A stretch of 64,000 bases of DNA. Origin: Kitasatospora viridis (lineage in GTDB: Bacteria; Actinomycetota; Actinomycetes; Streptomycetales; Streptomycetaceae). The notes beneath the pieces were generated by a model. The model saw only the letters and a program-made list of their open reading frames with translations. It had not been told where the DNA came from and did not search any database. A program made the translations under genes and the position numbers. The stretch spans positions 1,883,501 to 1,947,500 of the forward strand of contig NZ_VIWT01000001.1 in assembly GCF_007829815.1 (NCBI RefSeq). The letters are read 5' to 3'. Of this stretch, positions 49,393 to 59,036 are shown piece after piece. How positions within the stretch are numbered: position 1 is the stretch's first letter; every line of letters begins with the position of its first letter.

Positions 49393-50484
49393 TCAGCCCA
49401 GCAGGCCGAGCCGCTCGGCGGCCGCGGCGGCGGAGATCGGGACCACCTGCGGCTGCGGCGCGCCGGCCACCGCCCAGTCCGGGTCCTTCAGGCCGTTGCC
49501 GGTGACGGTGCAGACGATCCGCTGGCCCGGGTCGACCAGGCCGGCCTCGGCCTTGGCCAGCAGGCCGGCCACGCTGGCGGCCGAGGCGGGCTCCACGAAG
49601 ACGCCCTCCTGCGCGGCCAACAGCCGGTAGGCGGACAGGATCTGACGGTCGGTCACCTTGTCGATGAGCCCGCCGGACTCGTCCCGGGCGGCCTCGGCGA
49701 AGGCCCAGGAGGCCGGGTTGCCGATCCGGATCGCGGTGGCGATGGTCTGCGGCTTGAGCACCGGGGCGCCGTCCACGATCGGGGCCGAGCCGGAGGCCTG
49801 GAAGCCCCACATCCGCGGGGTGCGGGTGGCGAGCCCGTCCTTCGCGTACTCCCGGTAGCCCTTCCAGTAGGCGGTGATGTTGCCCGCGTTGCCGACCGGC
49901 AGCACGTGGATGTCGGGGGCGTCGCCCAGCATGTCCACGATCTCGAAGGCGGCGGTCTTCTGACCCTCGATCCGCACCGGGTTGACCGAGTTCACCAGGG
50001 CCACCGGGTAGTTCTCGGACAGTTCGCGCGCCAACGTGAGGCAGTCGTCGAAGTTGCCGTCCACCTGGAGGATCTTCGAGCCGTGCACCAGCGCCTGGCC
50101 CATCTTGCCGAGCGCGATCTTGCCCTGCGGCACCAGCACGGCGCAGACCATGCCGGCCCGCACCGCGTAGGCCGCGGCGGAGGCCGAGGTGTTGCCGGTG
50201 GAGGCGCAGATCACCGCCTGGGCGCCGGCCTCCTTGGCCTTGGAGATGGCCATCGTCATGCCCCGGTCCTTGAAGGAGCCGGTCGGGTTGGCGCCCTCGA
50301 CCTTGAGGTACACCTCGCAGCCGGTGCGCTCGGAGAGCACCTGGGCGGGAACCAGCGGCGTGCCGCCCTCCAGCAGGGTGACCACTGGCGTGGCCTCGGT
50401 CACCGGGAGGCGGTCGCGGTACTCCTCGATGAGTCCGCGCCACTGGTGGGTGTGCCCGCTGACCCGGTCGATCACGGCGTTCAT
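49393..50484 (-). CDS. thrC: Threonine synthase
   Basis: Protein of 363 residues, PLP-dependent, converting O-phosphohomoserine to threonine. The PLP Lys is in [12 protein letters not shown]; the phosphate loop is LPVGNAGN and [10 protein letters not shown] is conserved. It is the short, class II-like actinobacterial form. ATG at 50484, 7 nt after the hom stop, so cotranscribed with hom. Confidence 0.95.
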   Translation of the reverse strand: MNAVIDRVSGHTHQWRGLIEEYRDRLPVTEATPVVTLLEGGTPLVPAQVLSERTGCEVYLKVEGANPTGSFKDRGMTMAISKAKEAGAQAVICASTGNTSASAAAYAVRAGMVCAVLVPQGKIALGKMGQALVHGSKILQVDGNFDDCLTLARELSENYPVALVNSVNPVRIEGQKTAAFEIVDMLGDAPDIHVLPVGNAGNITAYWKGYREYAKDGLATRTPRMWGFQASGSAPIVDGAPVLKPQTIATAIRIGNPASWAFAEAARDESGGLIDKVTDRQILSAYRLLAAQEGVFVEPASAASVAGLLAKAEAGLVDPGQRIVCTVTGNGLKDPDWAVAGAPQPQVVPISAAAAAERLGLLG

Positions 50485-50491
50485 GGTCGTC

Positions 50492-51784
50492 TCATTCCCC
50501 TTCAACCCGCATGATGCTGGCCACATCCCGCACGCTGTCGAGCGCGCGGAGCTTGTCGACCGTCGCCGAGAGGGCGGCGTCGGTGGCGCGGTGGGTGACC
50601 ACGACGAGCGAGGCGTCGCCGTCGCGGCCCTGCTGGCGCACGGTGTCGATGGAGACCCCGTGGTCGGCGAAGACCGAGGCCACCTGGGCCAGCACGCCCG
50701 CCCGGTCGTCCACGTCCAGGCTGACGTGGTAGCGGGTGATGACCTCGTCCATCGGTTTGGCCGGCAGCTGGGTGTAGACCGAGTGGCCGGGGCCGGTCGC
50801 ACCGCCGAGCTTGTTGCGGCAGACCGCGACCAGGTCGCCGAGGACCGCGGAGGCGGTCGGCGCGCCGCCCGCGCCCGGCCCGTAGAACATCAGCCGGCCG
50901 GCCGCCTCGGCCTCGACGAAGACCGCGTTGTAGGCCTCCCGGACGCTGGCCAGCGGGTGGCTGAGCGGGATCATCGCCGGGTGCACCCGGGCGGTGACCG
51001 AGGCGCCGTCGGCGGCCCGCTCGCAGATCGCCAGCAGCTTGACCACGCAGCCCATCTGCTTGGCCGAGGCGATGTCGGCCGCGGTCACCTCGGTGATGCC
51101 CTCGCGGTAGACGTCCGCGGCGGTGACCTGGGTGTGGAAGGCGATGCCGGCCAGGATCGCGGCCTTGGCGGCTGCGTCGAAGCCCTCCACGTCGGCGGTC
51201 GGGTCGGCCTCGGCGTAGCCGAGCGCGGTGGCCTCCTCCAGCGCCTCCGAGTAGCCGGCGCCGGTGGAGTCCATCTTGTCCATGATGAAGTTGGTGGTGC
51301 CGTTGACGATGCCCAGCACCCGGTTGACCCGGTCGCCGGCCAGCGACTCGCGCAGCGGGCGGATCAGCGGGATCGCGCCGGCCACCGCGGCCTCGTAGTA
51401 CAGGTCCACCCCGGCCTCGGCGGCCGCCCGGTGCAGCTCGGCGCCGTCCTTGGCGAGCAGCGCCTTGTTCGCGCTGACCACCGAGGCGCCCTGCTTGAAG
51501 GCCGACAGGATCAGGTGCTTGGACGGCTCGATGCCGCCGACCACCTCGATCACCACGTCGATGTCGCCACGGTTGACCAACGCCTCGGCGTCGGTGGTGA
51601 GCAGGTGCTCGGGCACTCCCGGGCGCGGCCGGCCGGCCCGGCGGACCGCGATGCCGGCCAGCTCCACCGGCGCGCCGATGCGCGCGGCGAGGTCGGCGGC
51701 GTCCGTCGTCATGATGCGCGCCACCTCGGTGCCCACCACACCACAGCCCAGCAGCGCCACCTTCAGCGGCCGCGTACGCATCAT
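50492..51784 (-). CDS. hom: Homoserine dehydrogenase
   Basis: Protein of 430 residues. N-terminal NAD(P)-binding [14 protein letters not shown], catalytic segment [10 protein letters not shown] and a C-terminal ACT domain (about 350-430), the usual site of threonine feedback inhibition. It reduces aspartate semialdehyde to homoserine. Two consecutive ATGs (51784 and 51781) could start it; the second has better spacing to GGAG. Operon with thrC. Confidence 0.95.
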   Translation of the reverse strand: MMRTRPLKVALLGCGVVGTEVARIMTTDAADLAARIGAPVELAGIAVRRAGRPRPGVPEHLLTTDAEALVNRGDIDVVIEVVGGIEPSKHLILSAFKQGASVVSANKALLAKDGAELHRAAAEAGVDLYYEAAVAGAIPLIRPLRESLAGDRVNRVLGIVNGTTNFIMDKMDSTGAGYSEALEEATALGYAEADPTADVEGFDAAAKAAILAGIAFHTQVTAADVYREGITEVTAADIASAKQMGCVVKLLAICERAADGASVTARVHPAMIPLSHPLASVREAYNAVFVEAEAAGRLMFYGPGAGGAPTASAVLGDLVAVCRNKLGGATGPGHSVYTQLPAKPMDEVITRYHVSLDVDDRAGVLAQVASVFADHGVSIDTVRQQGRDGDASLVVVTHRATDAALSATVDKLRALDSVRDVASIMRVEGE

Positions 51785-51888
51785 CCGACTCCGCTCATTC
51801 CGTTCGTGAATTCTCGGTCTTGGGGTCAAGTCTCGGGGACGACGGGAAAAGATCTACCGGCATTCCAGAATCTGAGACGGAATTTTCG

Positions 51889-53280
51889 CTATCCGATATC
51901 CAGGCGCAGGAGATCCTCCGCCGTCTCGCGCCGCACGACCGCCCGGGCAGCGCCCTCGGCGACCGCCACCACCGGTGGGCGCAGCGCGTGGTTGTAGTTG
52001 CTGGCCATCGAGCGGCAGTAGGCGCCGGTGGCCGGCACCGCGATCAGGTCGCCGGGTGCCAGGTCGGCCGGCAGGAAGGCGTCCTTCACCACGATGTCAC
52101 CTGATTCGCAGTGCTTCCCGACCACCCGCACCAGCATCGGCTCGGCCTCGCTGGTGCGGGAGGCGAGCGTCACCGAGTAGACCGCGTCGTACAGCGCGGT
52201 GCGGATGTTGTCCGACATCCCGCCGTCCACGCTCACGTAACTGCGCAGGCCCGCCAGCGGCTTGACGGTGCCGACCCGGTAGAGCGTGCAGGTGGTGGGC
52301 CCGACGATCGCCCGGCCCGGCTCCACGCTGAGCCGCGGCACCGCCAGCCCCGCGGCCGCGCACTCCCGGCGGACGATGCCGGCCAGCGAGGCGGCGATCT
52401 CGGCGGGCTCGCGCGGGTCGTCCTCGCTGGTGTAGGCGATGCCCAGGCCACCGCCCAGGTCGATCTCGGGCAGCTCGACGCCGTGCTCGTCGCGGACCTC
52501 GGCGAGCAGGCCGACCACCCGGCGGGCGGCCACCTCGAAGCCGGCCGTGTCGAAGATCTGCGAGCCGATGTGCGAGTGCAGGCCGCGCAGTTCCAGGGCG
52601 TCCTCGGCCAGCGTGCGGCGGACCGCCTCGGCGGCCAGGCCGCCCGCCAGCGAGAGGCCGAACTTCTGGTCCTCGTGCGCCGTCGCGATGAACTCGTGGG
52701 TGTGCGCCTCGACACCGACCGTGATCCGGATCAGCACCGGCTGCCGCACGCCCTGCGCCCGGGCCACCGCGGCGAGGCGCTCGATCTCCTGGAAGGAGTC
52801 CAGCACGATGTGGCCGACCCCGGCCTTCACCGCCTCCTCCAGCTCCTCGACCGACTTGTTGTTGCCGTGCAGCGCGAGCCGCTGCGGCGGCATCCCGCCG
52901 GCCAGTGCGACGGCCAGCTCGCCGGCGCTGCAGACGTCGAGGTTGAGCCCCTCCTCGTGCAGCCAGCGGACCACCGCCTTGGAGAGGAAGGCCTTGCCGG
53001 CGTAGTACACGTCGGCGTCCGGGCCGAAGGCGTCCCGCCAGGCCCGGGCCCGGACCCGGAAGTCGGCCTCGTCCAGCAGGTAGGCCGGGGTGCCGAACTG
53101 CTCGGCCAGGTCGGTGACCGGGATCCCGCCGATGCTGAGCACACCGTCGGCGGTGCGCGCGGCGGTGCGCGACCAGACCTTGGGGTCCAGCGCGTTGAGG
53201 TCCTGCGGGGGCGCCGAGTAGTGGCCCTCGGGCAGCACGTCGCCGTGCCGGGGGCCGGCCGGGTGCGCGGAGCGGCTCAT
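51889..53280 (-). CDS. lysA: Diaminopimelate decarboxylase
   Basis: Protein of 463 residues making lysine from meso-diaminopimelate. The PLP Lys is in [11 protein letters not shown], with [14 protein letters not shown], the Gly-rich [10 protein letters not shown], and the second active-site strip CESGD. ATG at 53280 follows AGGAGGA. It is 104 nt upstream of hom and separated from argS by a terminator overlapping its own leader. Confidence 0.95.
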   Translation of the reverse strand: MSRSAHPAGPRHGDVLPEGHYSAPPQDLNALDPKVWSRTAARTADGVLSIGGIPVTDLAEQFGTPAYLLDEADFRVRARAWRDAFGPDADVYYAGKAFLSKAVVRWLHEEGLNLDVCSAGELAVALAGGMPPQRLALHGNNKSVEELEEAVKAGVGHIVLDSFQEIERLAAVARAQGVRQPVLIRITVGVEAHTHEFIATAHEDQKFGLSLAGGLAAEAVRRTLAEDALELRGLHSHIGSQIFDTAGFEVAARRVVGLLAEVRDEHGVELPEIDLGGGLGIAYTSEDDPREPAEIAASLAGIVRRECAAAGLAVPRLSVEPGRAIVGPTTCTLYRVGTVKPLAGLRSYVSVDGGMSDNIRTALYDAVYSVTLASRTSEAEPMLVRVVGKHCESGDIVVKDAFLPADLAPGDLIAVPATGAYCRSMASNYNHALRPPVVAVAEGAARAVVRRETAEDLLRLDIG

Positions 53281-53304
53281 GGGTGGTTCCTCCTGCTGTG
53301 CGTA

Positions 53305-53340
53305 GGGGCGGTGACCGTCCCGATGGACCGTCACCGCCCC
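53305..53340 (-). terminator. Terminator after argS
   Basis: Arms 53305-53320 and 53325-53340 (16 bp, one mismatch, 4-nt loop), 27 nt after the argS stop and 25 nt before the lysA start. Confidence 0.72.
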
Positions 53341-53366
53341 CGTTGGCCAACGGATGCTGTCTGCTG

Positions 53367-55022
53367 TTACATCCGCTCGGGGGCGCTCACCCCGAGGAGC
53401 GTGAGGCCGTTGGCGAGCACCGTGCGCGTCGCCTCGACCAGCCAGAGGCGGGCGCGGTGGGTGTCCGTCAGCTCCTCGCCGGCCTTGGGCAGGATCTGGC
53501 AGTTCTCCCAGAACCGGTGGTACTCCCCGGCCAGCTTCTCCAGGTAGCGCGCCACGTGGTGCGGCTCGCGGAACCGGCCGGCCTTGGCCACCTCGCCCGG
53601 GAACGCGGCGAGCTGGCCGAGCAGGGCGGACTCCCACTCGGTGGCCAGCAGGCCCGGCTCGAAGTCGGCGCCCTTGTCGATGCCGAGGCCGGCGGCCTTG
53701 CGCGCGACCGAGCACATCCGGGCGTGCGCGTACTGGACGTAGTAGACCGGGTTCTCGTTGGTCTGGCTGGTCAGCACGTTGATGTCGAGGGTGATCGTCG
53801 AGTCGGTGGAGGAGCGGCTCAGCGTGTAGCGCGCGGCGTCCACGCCGATCCACTCGACCACGTCGTCGATGGTGATGATGTTGCCGGCCCGCTTGGACAT
53901 GCGGACCTCCTCACCATCGCGCAGCATCTTGACGAACTGGCCGATCTTGACCTCGATGTTGCGGTCCATGTCGTCGCCCGCGCAGGCCGCGATGGCCTTC
54001 AGGCGGTTGACGTAGCCGTGGTGGTCGGCGCCCAGCATGTAGACGCTGACCTCGGAACCGCGGTCCCGCTTGGAGAGGTAGTAGGCGGCGTCGGCGGCGA
54101 AGTAGGTGGTCTCGCCGTCGGCCTTGATCAGCACCCGGTCCTTGTCGTCGCCGAAGTCCGTGGTGCGCAGCCAGATCGCACCGTCCTCGTCGAAGACGTG
54201 GCCCTGCTCGCGCAGCCGCTCGATCGCCTTGGTCACGGCGCCGGAGTCGTGCAGCGTCTGCTCGGAGAACCAGGTGTCGAAGTGGGTGCCGAACTCGTCC
54301 ATCGAGCGCTGGATCTCGGCCACCATGAGCTTCAGCCCGTGGGTGCGGAAGGCCTGCAGCTGCTCGTCCGCGGGCAGTTCGAGGATGCCCGGCACGCCGT
54401 CGGTGATCGCCTTGGCGATGTCGGTGATGTACTCGCCGACGTAGCCGTCCGCCGGGACCGGCTCGCCGTTGGCGGCGGCCTTGAGCGAGGCGGCGAACTT
54501 GGAGATCTGCACGCCGGCGTCGTTCAGGTAGTACTCGGTGGCGACCTCGGCGCCGGTGGCCTTGAGGATCCGGGCCAGCGAGTCGCCGACCGCGGCCCAG
54601 CGCACGCCGCCGATGTGGATCGGGCCGGTCGGGTTGGCGGAGACGAACTCCAGGTTGATCCGCAGGCCCTTGAGCGCCTCGTTGCGGCCGTAGGCCTCGC
54701 CGGCCTCGACGATGCTGCGGGCCAGCTCGCCCTGGCTGGCGGCGTCCAGGGTGATGTTCAGGAAGCCCGGGCCGGCGATGTCGACCTTCGCGACGCCGGG
54801 CAGCTCGCGCAGGCGGGCGGCGACCAGCTCGGCCACCGCGCGCGGCGGCTTGCCGGCCGGCTTGGCCAGCTGGAGCGCCACGTTGGTGGCGTAGTCGCCG
54901 TGGTCGCGGTTCTTCGGTCGCTCGACCGTCACCGACTCGGGAACGTCGACGGACAGCTCGCCCGCCTCGACGGCGGCGCGCACGGCGACCTGGACTGCCT
55001 GGGAGAGCTCTGCGGGTGTCAC
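53367..55022 (-). CDS. argS: Arginine-tRNA ligase
   Basis: Protein of 551 residues, class I synthetase. HIGH-type motif in [17 protein letters not shown]-type motif in VRMSKRAGN, and a C-terminal helical anticodon domain ([13 protein letters not shown]). The GTG at 55022 lacks a Shine-Dalgarno; TAGGCT lies 7 nt before it, suggesting a leaderless transcript. A tRNA-Arg gene lies 660 bp away on the opposite strand. Confidence 0.96.
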   Translation of the reverse strand: MTPAELSQAVQVAVRAAVEAGELSVDVPESVTVERPKNRDHGDYATNVALQLAKPAGKPPRAVAELVAARLRELPGVAKVDIAGPGFLNITLDAASQGELARSIVEAGEAYGRNEALKGLRINLEFVSANPTGPIHIGGVRWAAVGDSLARILKATGAEVATEYYLNDAGVQISKFAASLKAAANGEPVPADGYVGEYITDIAKAITDGVPGILELPADEQLQAFRTHGLKLMVAEIQRSMDEFGTHFDTWFSEQTLHDSGAVTKAIERLREQGHVFDEDGAIWLRTTDFGDDKDRVLIKADGETTYFAADAAYYLSKRDRGSEVSVYMLGADHHGYVNRLKAIAACAGDDMDRNIEVKIGQFVKMLRDGEEVRMSKRAGNIITIDDVVEWIGVDAARYTLSRSSTDSTITLDINVLTSQTNENPVYYVQYAHARMCSVARKAAGLGIDKGADFEPGLLATEWESALLGQLAAFPGEVAKAGRFREPHHVARYLEKLAGEYHRFWENCQILPKAGEELTDTHRARLWLVEATRTVLANGLTLLGVSAPERM

Positions 55023-55035
55023 GGGCCCAAGCCTA
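55023..55035 (-). promoter_or_regulatory. -10 element for a probable leaderless argS transcript
   Basis: TAGGCT (55035-55030, minus), 7 nt, then the GTG at 55022. The layout matches nucS and the response regulator. Confidence 0.5.
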
Positions 55036-55105
55036 GGCGAGAGCCGTCCGCCGACCGCGCGGAGGCCACCCGTCGAGATGTTGTTCGCTGTCAGCGGACA
55101 ACTGT

Positions 55106-55528
55106 TCAGTGGGGGGCCCGGCCGCCGAAGGTGATCCCGCTCCCCTCGCCCCGCTTCAACCCCACCAACCGCCGCACCAGCGCCACCAGATCCTCCGGAT
55201 CGAAGGGCTTGGCGAGGTAGCCGTCCACCCCGACCGACTCGCCCTTCTCCAGGTCCGCCGGAGTGCAGGCGCTGACGATCGCGATCGGCAGCTCCGCCGT
55301 GCCGGCGTCCGCCCGCAACCGGGCCGCCGTCCGCAACCCGTCCAGCCGGGGCATCATCACGTCGAGCGTCACCGCGTCCGGCCGCACCCGGCGGACCACC
55401 TCCAGGCACTCGGCACCGTCGGCCGCGGTCACCACCTCGAAGCCCTCCAGCTCCAGGTTGACCCTGATCAACTGGCGGATCGCCTCGCTGTCGTCCACCA
55501 CGAGGACCCGCCCGGACTCACCGACCAC
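55106..55528 (-). CDS. Single-domain response regulator
   Basis: Protein of 140 residues, a receiver domain only: acidic pair VVDDSE, phospho-acceptor Asp in AVTLDVMMPRLDG, Ser/Thr in IVSAC and Lys in LAKPF. No output domain, so it acts by protein contact or phosphotransfer. GTG at 55528 is fixed by a -10 (TAGGCT) 7 nt upstream; longer frames would run through the tRNA region. No histidine kinase is nearby. Confidence 0.88.
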   Translation of the reverse strand: MVGESGRVLVVDDSEAIRQLIRVNLELEGFEVVTAADGAECLEVVRRVRPDAVTLDVMMPRLDGLRTAARLRADAGTAELPIAIVSACTPADLEKGESVGVDGYLAKPFDPEDLVALVRRLVGLKRGEGSGITFGGRAPH

Positions 55529-55541
55529 CCGACCGAGCCTA
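55529..55541 (-). promoter_or_regulatory. -10 element for a probable leaderless response-regulator transcript
   Basis: TAGGCT (55541-55536, minus), then 7 nt and GTG at 55528. No Shine-Dalgarno. Confidence 0.5.
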
Positions 55542-55680
55542 GGCCCGCCCCCGCCCTCCCGTCCGGCCTTTGCCCACCTTGCCCCGGGCCGCCTGCGAAA
55601 ACCCGTGCACGGAGAGCTCCACGGAGCTGGTAGTGTTCTCTTCGTCGCCGGGACACACCGAAGCGGTGACGACGGAGCAG

Positions 55681-55752
55681 GCCCCCGTAGCTCAGGGGAT
55701 AGAGCACCGCCCTCCGGAGGCGGGTGCGCAGGTTCGAATCCTGCCGGGGGCA
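55681..55752 (+). tRNA. tRNA-Arg (anticodon CCG)
   Basis: Cloverleaf by inspection: acceptor GCCCCCG (55681-55687) pairs with CGGGGGC (55745-55751), D arm GCTC/GAGC, anticodon stem CCGCC/GGCGG around loop CTCCGGA with CCG at 55714-55716, T arm GCAGG-TTCGAAT-CCTGC, discriminator A at 55752. CCA is not encoded. It reads CGG codons, common in this GC-rich genome. Confidence 0.96.
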
Positions 55753-55775
55753 CTTCAGCGCAAGTGCCGTGAGTG

Positions 55776-55804
55776 AGGCTCAGATGCAGACTGGATCTGA
55801 GCCT
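55776..55804 (+). terminator. Terminator of the tRNA-Arg transcript
   Basis: AGGCTCAGAT (55776-55785) pairs with ATCTGAGCCT (55795-55804), followed by a TTCTTC tail. A second small stem (GCACTT/AAGTGC) lies directly at the tRNA 3' end. Confidence 0.82.
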
Positions 55805-56032
55805 TCTTCATGTTCCGCGCCCGCACGGCGCCCTGACGACCCCCGAGGGCGAGCGGACGGCCAGTCAGAAGCAGCCCCGGGCGGTCGGGTTGGGGCAATG
55901 CGGTTGAAAATATGCTCTTGTAGCCATCAGGGTGAATCGGTGTGCATGCGACCGAGAATTCGCCCACTGCTGGTGCATTCTGTTGTCCAGAACGGGCCGA
56001 AATGACCGGCCCGCCGATGAAATGGAATGCAT

Positions 56033-56236
56033 ATGCGAATTCGTACCGCCGTGATCGGCTTCGCCCTCGCGTCCATGGCTGTGGTCGGCGCCGCGGGCAG
56101 TGCCAGTGCGCACGGCCACGACGCCTGGTTCGCGAAGGGCTACCACCACACCGGCTCCGTGATGGCCGGCAAGGGCCAGGTCTCCGAGACCCACGACAAC
56201 GAGGGCGGCTCCGAGGGCGGCGTCTCGGGCAACTGA
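56033..56236 (+). CDS. Small secreted His/Gly-rich protein of unknown function
   Basis: Protein of 67 residues. A clear Sec signal peptide (MRIRTAVIGFALASMAVVGA...SASA) with likely cleavage at ASA-HGHD leaves a mature peptide of about 41 residues, starting HGHDAWFAKGYHHTG and ending with Gly/Ser/Glu-rich sequence. It has no Cys. The HGHD and YHH clusters could bind metal, but this is speculation. An ATG two codons earlier (56027) is an alternative; only a weak GGA precedes either. It is followed by a 17-bp terminator. Confidence 0.7.
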   Translation: MRIRTAVIGFALASMAVVGAAGSASAHGHDAWFAKGYHHTGSVMAGKGQVSETHDNEGGSEGGVSGN

Positions 56237-56256
56237 TTTCGCGACTGCACCCCTTC

Positions 56257-56295
56257 GCTCCGGGCCCGCTGACGAGGTGTCAGCGGGCCCGGAGC
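56257..56295. terminator. Perfect 17-bp terminator shared by convergent genes
   Basis: Arms 56257-56273 and 56279-56295, 5-nt loop. It begins 21 nt after the small secreted gene and includes the stop codon of the minus-strand gene at 56280. Confidence 0.85.
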
Positions 56296-56795
56296 TGTGC
56301 GTCGAGGTCAGCCCGGGCGATCCGCTCGTTGCGGGAGACCGGGCGCAGCGCGTCGAAGCAGAAGGCGAGGGCGTAGCCCGGTGCCAGGAACGCGACGCAG
56401 AAGTACCAGAGCAGTGCCGGAACACCGAGCAGGCGGACGACGGCCTTGTTCGGATGGTTCAAGATCCGGTGGAGCGGGAGCCGGTGGGTGACGAAGGCGG
56501 ACCACAGGCCCGCGGCGGTCGCGAGGGTCCCGAACGCCACGACCCCCCACCACTCGGCGCCGAACCGGGCGGCGTGCGGGTCATCGGCCAGGATCAGCTC
56601 GTACAGCATGCACTGGACCACCGCCACGCCCGCCCACACCAGCAGACCGATCGCGCGCACCGCCCAGTAGCGGCCGTCGCGCCGGTGCCAGCTGGTGCCG
56701 AACCGCGGGATCGACAGCGCCCGCACGCCCGGCGGGAGCCCGGGGAGGGAGACGCGTTCCCAGCTGGGCGGTACGGGGTCGGTCGGTGCAGTCAT
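56280..56795 (-). CDS. Membrane protein of unknown function, downstream of the effector-like gene
   Basis: Protein of 171 residues with three or four membrane segments (about 45-65 AIGLLVWAGVAVVQCMLYEL, 80-102 VVAFGTLATAAGLWSAF, 122-147 LLGVPALLWYFCVAFLAPGY). No domain is recognised. It lies 40 nt after the 464-residue effector-like gene on the same strand, the position an immunity or accessory membrane protein would take; its multi-helix layout resembles immunity proteins of pore-forming toxins, but this is inference. ATG at 56795 with GAGGAA upstream. Confidence 0.65.
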   Translation of the reverse strand: MTAPTDPVPPSWERVSLPGLPPGVRALSIPRFGTSWHRRDGRYWAVRAIGLLVWAGVAVVQCMLYELILADDPHAARFGAEWWGVVAFGTLATAAGLWSAFVTHRLPLHRILNHPNKAVVRLLGVPALLWYFCVAFLAPGYALAFCFDALRPVSRNERIARADLDAQLRAR

Positions 56796-56835
56796 GCTGA
56801 CGGTTCCTCAGTGGTGCGGTGGGTGGTGGTGCGGG

Positions 56836-58230
56836 TCAGAAGATGCTGTGCCAGATCTTCTTCCCCAGACCGGCGACGCTGTTGGCGGTCTTCTCCCCCA
56901 GCTTGACCATGTCCTTGCCGGTGTTGACCGCGCTGTTGCCGATCCCGACGGCGATGCCGCCGATGGGACCGTCCTTCTTCATGTCCTCGTCCCAGTGCTC
57001 GTGGAAGAGGTTGCTGGCGAAGTCGCCGACGCCCACGCAGACGACGCCGCCCACCACCGCGCCGGCCCCGACCGCCAGGACCACGCTGCCACCCTCGATC
57101 GCGCCGTAGACGGCGGCGCCGGCCGCGGCACCGATCGCCAGGCTCCCGACGTTGGAGAGGGCGTTCTCGGGCACGGCCTCGTACCAGGGCATGCCCTTCT
57201 CGATGTCGTCCTTGGCGCCGAAGTAGGTGCCGAAGCCGGCGGCCAGGATGTCCAGCCCGGGAACGTCCCCGGCGAACTTCGTGGCCTTCTTCAGGAAGTC
57301 GAGTTCGAAGGCGCCCTTCGCCTCCACCCCGATGGCCTCCAGGGCGGTGGAGAGGCGCACGTCCAGCGCCTTGGACCCGAGGAACTTGCTCTCCGTCCCC
57401 TCCGCGCCGGTGAGCTTGTCCTCCAGGTTCTTCAACCGGCTGTTGGCGTCGTGCAGCGAGTCCTTGACGTCCTGGGGGATCGGCACCCGCGGGTTGGGGC
57501 GGGCGTTCTTCGCCTTCGTCCAGGCGTCCTTCGCGGCGACCGCGTCCTTCTCCGCCTGCTCGGCCTTCTCCTTGACCACCTTGCTGTAGGCGGAGGGGAT
57601 CGTCCACAGCCCGCGCAGGTAGTCCCCGACGGTGATGTTGTCGCCCGTGCCGAGCGTCGGGGCCCCTGGGGCGCCGGGCGGGGCGATCTGGAAGTAGAGC
57701 TGCTGCAGCTGGGTGGCCGCGTCGACCCGGGCCTGTTCCGCGATCTGCAAGGTCTGCGCGTACATGGTGGCGTACTCGCCCGCGGTCTGCGCCGTCGCCG
57801 CGGCCGGGGTGCCGGCGGCCGGGGCGGGCCCGGGAGGCCCGGCGGGTGCGGTCGGGGGCGCACCTCCGTCACCGATGGCCACCCCAGCCTGCTGGGCCTT
57901 GCCGGCCGCGTCCTCCAGGGCCGATTCGGCCTCGGCCAGGTTGACGGCCAGCGTGTCGATGACGTCGCCGATCGAGCCGATCACGCTCTCCAGCGTCTGG
58001 GCCGCCAGCGAGTCGGTCTCCCAGGCCGCCTCGAAGGACGACGCCGCGTCACCCGACCAGCCGGCGTCGTGGGCGACCTTGCCGACGCTGGTGTTGAGGA
58101 AGTTGACGACCTCGTCGATCTTCGGCTGGTAGCCGTAGAGCGTGCCGGCGAGCGCGGAGAGCCCGTGGATGTCGCCGCCGACCCAGTTGTGCGCGAATGA
58201 TGCGAGTACTGACGGGCTCTTGGCACCCAT
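56836..58230 (-). CDS. Type VII secretion effector-like protein with WXG-type N-terminus
   Basis: Protein of 464 residues. Residues 1-115 are helical with W58-S-G60 in a turn (DAGWSGDAASSFEAAW), as in WXG100/LXG-type secretion domains. A Pro/Ala/Gly linker (122-150) and a charged helical middle follow. Residues 362-402 (VGSLAIGAAAGAAVYG ... AVVGGVVCVGVG) form a glycine-rich hydrophobic hairpin able to insert in membranes, then an amphipathic C-terminus. This layout suggests a secreted pore-forming or membrane-active protein. No enzyme motif is seen. Upstream are a WXG100-like partner and a SAV_915 protein; a membrane protein follows. Confidence 0.65.
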   Translation of the reverse strand: MGAKSPSVLASFAHNWVGGDIHGLSALAGTLYGYQPKIDEVVNFLNTSVGKVAHDAGWSGDAASSFEAAWETDSLAAQTLESVIGSIGDVIDTLAVNLAEAESALEDAAGKAQQAGVAIGDGGAPPTAPAGPPGPAPAAGTPAAATAQTAGEYATMYAQTLQIAEQARVDAATQLQQLYFQIAPPGAPGAPTLGTGDNITVGDYLRGLWTIPSAYSKVVKEKAEQAEKDAVAAKDAWTKAKNARPNPRVPIPQDVKDSLHDANSRLKNLEDKLTGAEGTESKFLGSKALDVRLSTALEAIGVEAKGAFELDFLKKATKFAGDVPGLDILAAGFGTYFGAKDDIEKGMPWYEAVPENALSNVGSLAIGAAAGAAVYGAIEGGSVVLAVGAGAVVGGVVCVGVGDFASNLFHEHWDEDMKKDGPIGGIAVGIGNSAVNTGKDMVKLGEKTANSVAGLGKKIWHSIF

Positions 58231-58254
58231 GTCTGCTGATCCCCCGTTGCTCGG

Positions 58255-58560
58255 CTAGTTGACGCTGCTCGGTTCGCTGATGTCGTCGTACAGCTCGCGC
58301 ACCGAGACCTCGCAGTTCTGGTAGTTGTCGTGCGCCTTCTGCAGGTTGTCGCCGTGGTTGGAGATGCTGCCCGCGACCGCGAGGTGCAGGCCGCCGAGCG
58401 CCTCGAAGACGGTCTGCATCATGGCATTGACCGCGCCGTCGCCGCCGTCGACCTGTGCCGGTCCGTCGTCCGGCATGATCCCGGCGAAGGTCTTCGACTC
58501 CTGGTGGAAGGTGTCGGCCGCTCCCTTCAGGTCGTCCAGGACCACCGTGTACTGGCTCAT
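58255..58560 (-). CDS. Small WXG100-like (EsxA/B-type) helical protein
   Basis: Protein of 101 residues (MSQYTVVLDDLKGAADTFHQ), predicted as two helices joined by a polar turn (about 30-44). It lacks a strict WxG but has Y80-Q-N-C-E84, matching the YxxxD/E type VII secretion signal, near the C-terminus. It is likely the secretion partner of the 464-residue protein 24 nt downstream. ATG at 58560 overlaps the upstream stop by 4 nt (ATGA), with GGGGGAG upstream. Confidence 0.72.
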   Translation of the reverse strand: MSQYTVVLDDLKGAADTFHQESKTFAGIMPDDGPAQVDGGDGAVNAMMQTVFEALGGLHLAVAGSISNHGDNLQKAHDNYQNCEVSVRELYDDISEPSSVN

Positions 58561-58913
58561 CGCCACTCCCCCTCGAAATCGGCCAGCCCCTGCGGGGTCC
58601 AGCGCCACTCCTGCTCACCGAGCTCCGGGTCCAGCTCGACCCGCTCGACCCCGGCCGCCGCCATGATCGCCCGCACCGCCCGCAGCGGAGCCTGGGCCCA
58701 GGGCTGGGCCGGGCCGAGGGCCTCGACCAAGCGTTCCCGGGTGGTGAAGACCGGCAGCACCCCCGTGCCGTCCGGCAGCCGCCGGACCTCGTACAGCAGC
58801 TCGGTGCGGTCCTCGTTGCGCACCGGGCGGGCGGGCGCGAAGACCAGCCTGGGCAGCGGCGGCGGCACGGGCCCGGTGGCCCCGGGGCCCGGTATCGGCC
58901 CGGTGGTGGTCAT
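58557..58913 (-). CDS. SAV_915 family protein
   Basis: Protein of 118 residues: Pro/Gly-rich N-terminus, then LLYEVRRLPDGTGVLPVFTT and LVEALGPAQPWAQAPLRAVR, typical of the small SAV_915/SseB-like proteins that accompany WXG100 genes in streptomycetes. No function is known. First gene of the four-gene minus-strand module, overlapping the WXG100-like gene by 4 nt. Confidence 0.72.
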   Translation of the reverse strand: MTTTGPIPGPGATGPVPPPLPRLVFAPARPVRNEDRTELLYEVRRLPDGTGVLPVFTTRERLVEALGPAQPWAQAPLRAVRAIMAAAGVERVELDPELGEQEWRWTPQGLADFEGEWR

Positions 58914-59036
58914 GGCGGTCCTCCCCGGTCCGCCCGGCGGCCGAATCCGGTGCTCGGCGAAGGAGGCGGGCGGCGACCTCCCAGGATGGTAGACCGCCGC
59001 CCACGTGACGTCACCCGACGACCACTCAGGTGCCCG

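Noticed and set aside
55681..58913. An integrative element inserted at the 3' end of tRNA-Arg(CCG)
   Set aside because: No integrase, no excisionase, and no second copy of the tRNA 3' end was found downstream in the window.
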